Shown here in pieces: positions 63,791 to 64,000 of a stretch of 64,000 bases of DNA. The notes under the pieces were generated by a model. The model made no database searches. It saw nothing but the letters and a program-made list of their open reading frames with translations, and was not told the origin of the DNA. The DNA comes from Straminergon stramineum. Its lineage: Eukaryota > Streptophyta > Bryopsida > Hypnales > Calliergonaceae. Made by a program: the position numbers and the translations under genes. The stretch's first letter is position 1, and every line of letters begins with the position of its first letter. The DNA lies in NCBI GenBank assembly GCA_963920665.1, contig OY987265.1, forward strand, positions 25,859,001 through 25,923,000. The letters are read 5' to 3'.

Positions 63791-64000
63791 AAAAGATTAC
63801 ATTTGTCAAAGTGACGCAAAACGTCCTGGCCGGCGTGTTCCAGGGTTTAGGGTTTCACCGTGAACAGTGAACTCTCCGATCGTAGAATTGCTTGATCAGC
63901 ACATTTGTTTCGTGTTTCTACATCAGGAATCGACGAATATCCACAATCACATCTCAAATCAGCTTGCGAGCGATCGATTCCGCTAAAGTCACAGCATTGT
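63791..64000 (+). promoter_or_regulatory. Probable promoter or 5' leader of a gene beyond the window
   Basis: Composition changes from AT-rich to balanced at about 63810. GGGTTTAGGGTTT at 63843-63855 is a telo-box, a motif frequent near the transcription start of plant housekeeping and translation genes. No start codon with a convincing ORF is seen before the window ends, and the orientation is not certain. Confidence 0.4.

Noticed and set aside
1..64000. tRNA, rRNA or snRNA genes
   Set aside because: No cloverleaf with a GGTTCRAATCC-type arm and no rRNA-like block was noticed on either strand; a covariance search could not be run.

Overview
The window looks like nuclear DNA of a land plant. 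It is AT-rich and gene-poor, and its two confident genes have plant-type introns and plant protein families. The mobile-element relics suggest a bryophyte or seed-free vascular plant, but I cannot place it more precisely. Only two intact protein genes are supportable in 64 kb: a short BAP31-like ER membrane protein (minus strand, 769-1161) and a secreted GH17 beta-1,3-glucanase with a C-terminal X8/CBM43 domain (plus strand, four exons, 15074-17367). A GC-richer stretch with a telo-box at the right edge (63.8-64.0 kb) looks like the start of a third gene outside the window.

Layout. 0-1.7 kb: the BAP31-like gene, a frameshifted tandem copy of its 3' end, and its upstream region. 1.7-13.7 kb: AT-rich DNA with a decayed transposon-related ORF (5.5-7.3 kb) split by a 1.18-kb TIR element, and an inverted-repeat pair at 9.3 and 13.6 kb. 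13.7-19 kb: the glucanase locus and flanks. 19-20.2 kb: a 1.2-kb foldback repeat. 21.4-38.2 kb: a large decayed mobile region (below). 38-64 kb: mostly unannotatable AT-rich sequence with microsatellites, a probable minus-strand solo LTR (about 46.6-47.5 kb), hairpins at 48.3-49.0 kb and a CT-rich tandem repeat at 49.3-49.7 kb.

The most interesting region is 21.4-38.2 kb. Its edges carry short related sequences in inverted orientation. On the minus strand lies a ten-exon pseudogene of about 1,110 codons, combining a ParB-like motif near the N-terminus with a C-terminal half that reads like a beta-class N4/N6 DNA methyltransferase. A small decayed two-exon gene lies just upstream of it. On the plus strand, pointing the other way, is a decayed Mutator-like transposase with a WRKY/GCM1-type zinc finger, a central DDE-like core and a SWIM finger. 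Five copies of a 70-97 bp palindrome that can fold as a cloverleaf, most with GATC at the centre, lie between the outer exons (24.8-35.4 kb), in introns or between genes. I noticed none elsewhere. My inference is that this is the corpse of one composite element pairing a transposase with a DNA methyltransferase. Almost all of its premature stops are explainable by C-to-T change, so it is dead here, but intact relatives may exist.
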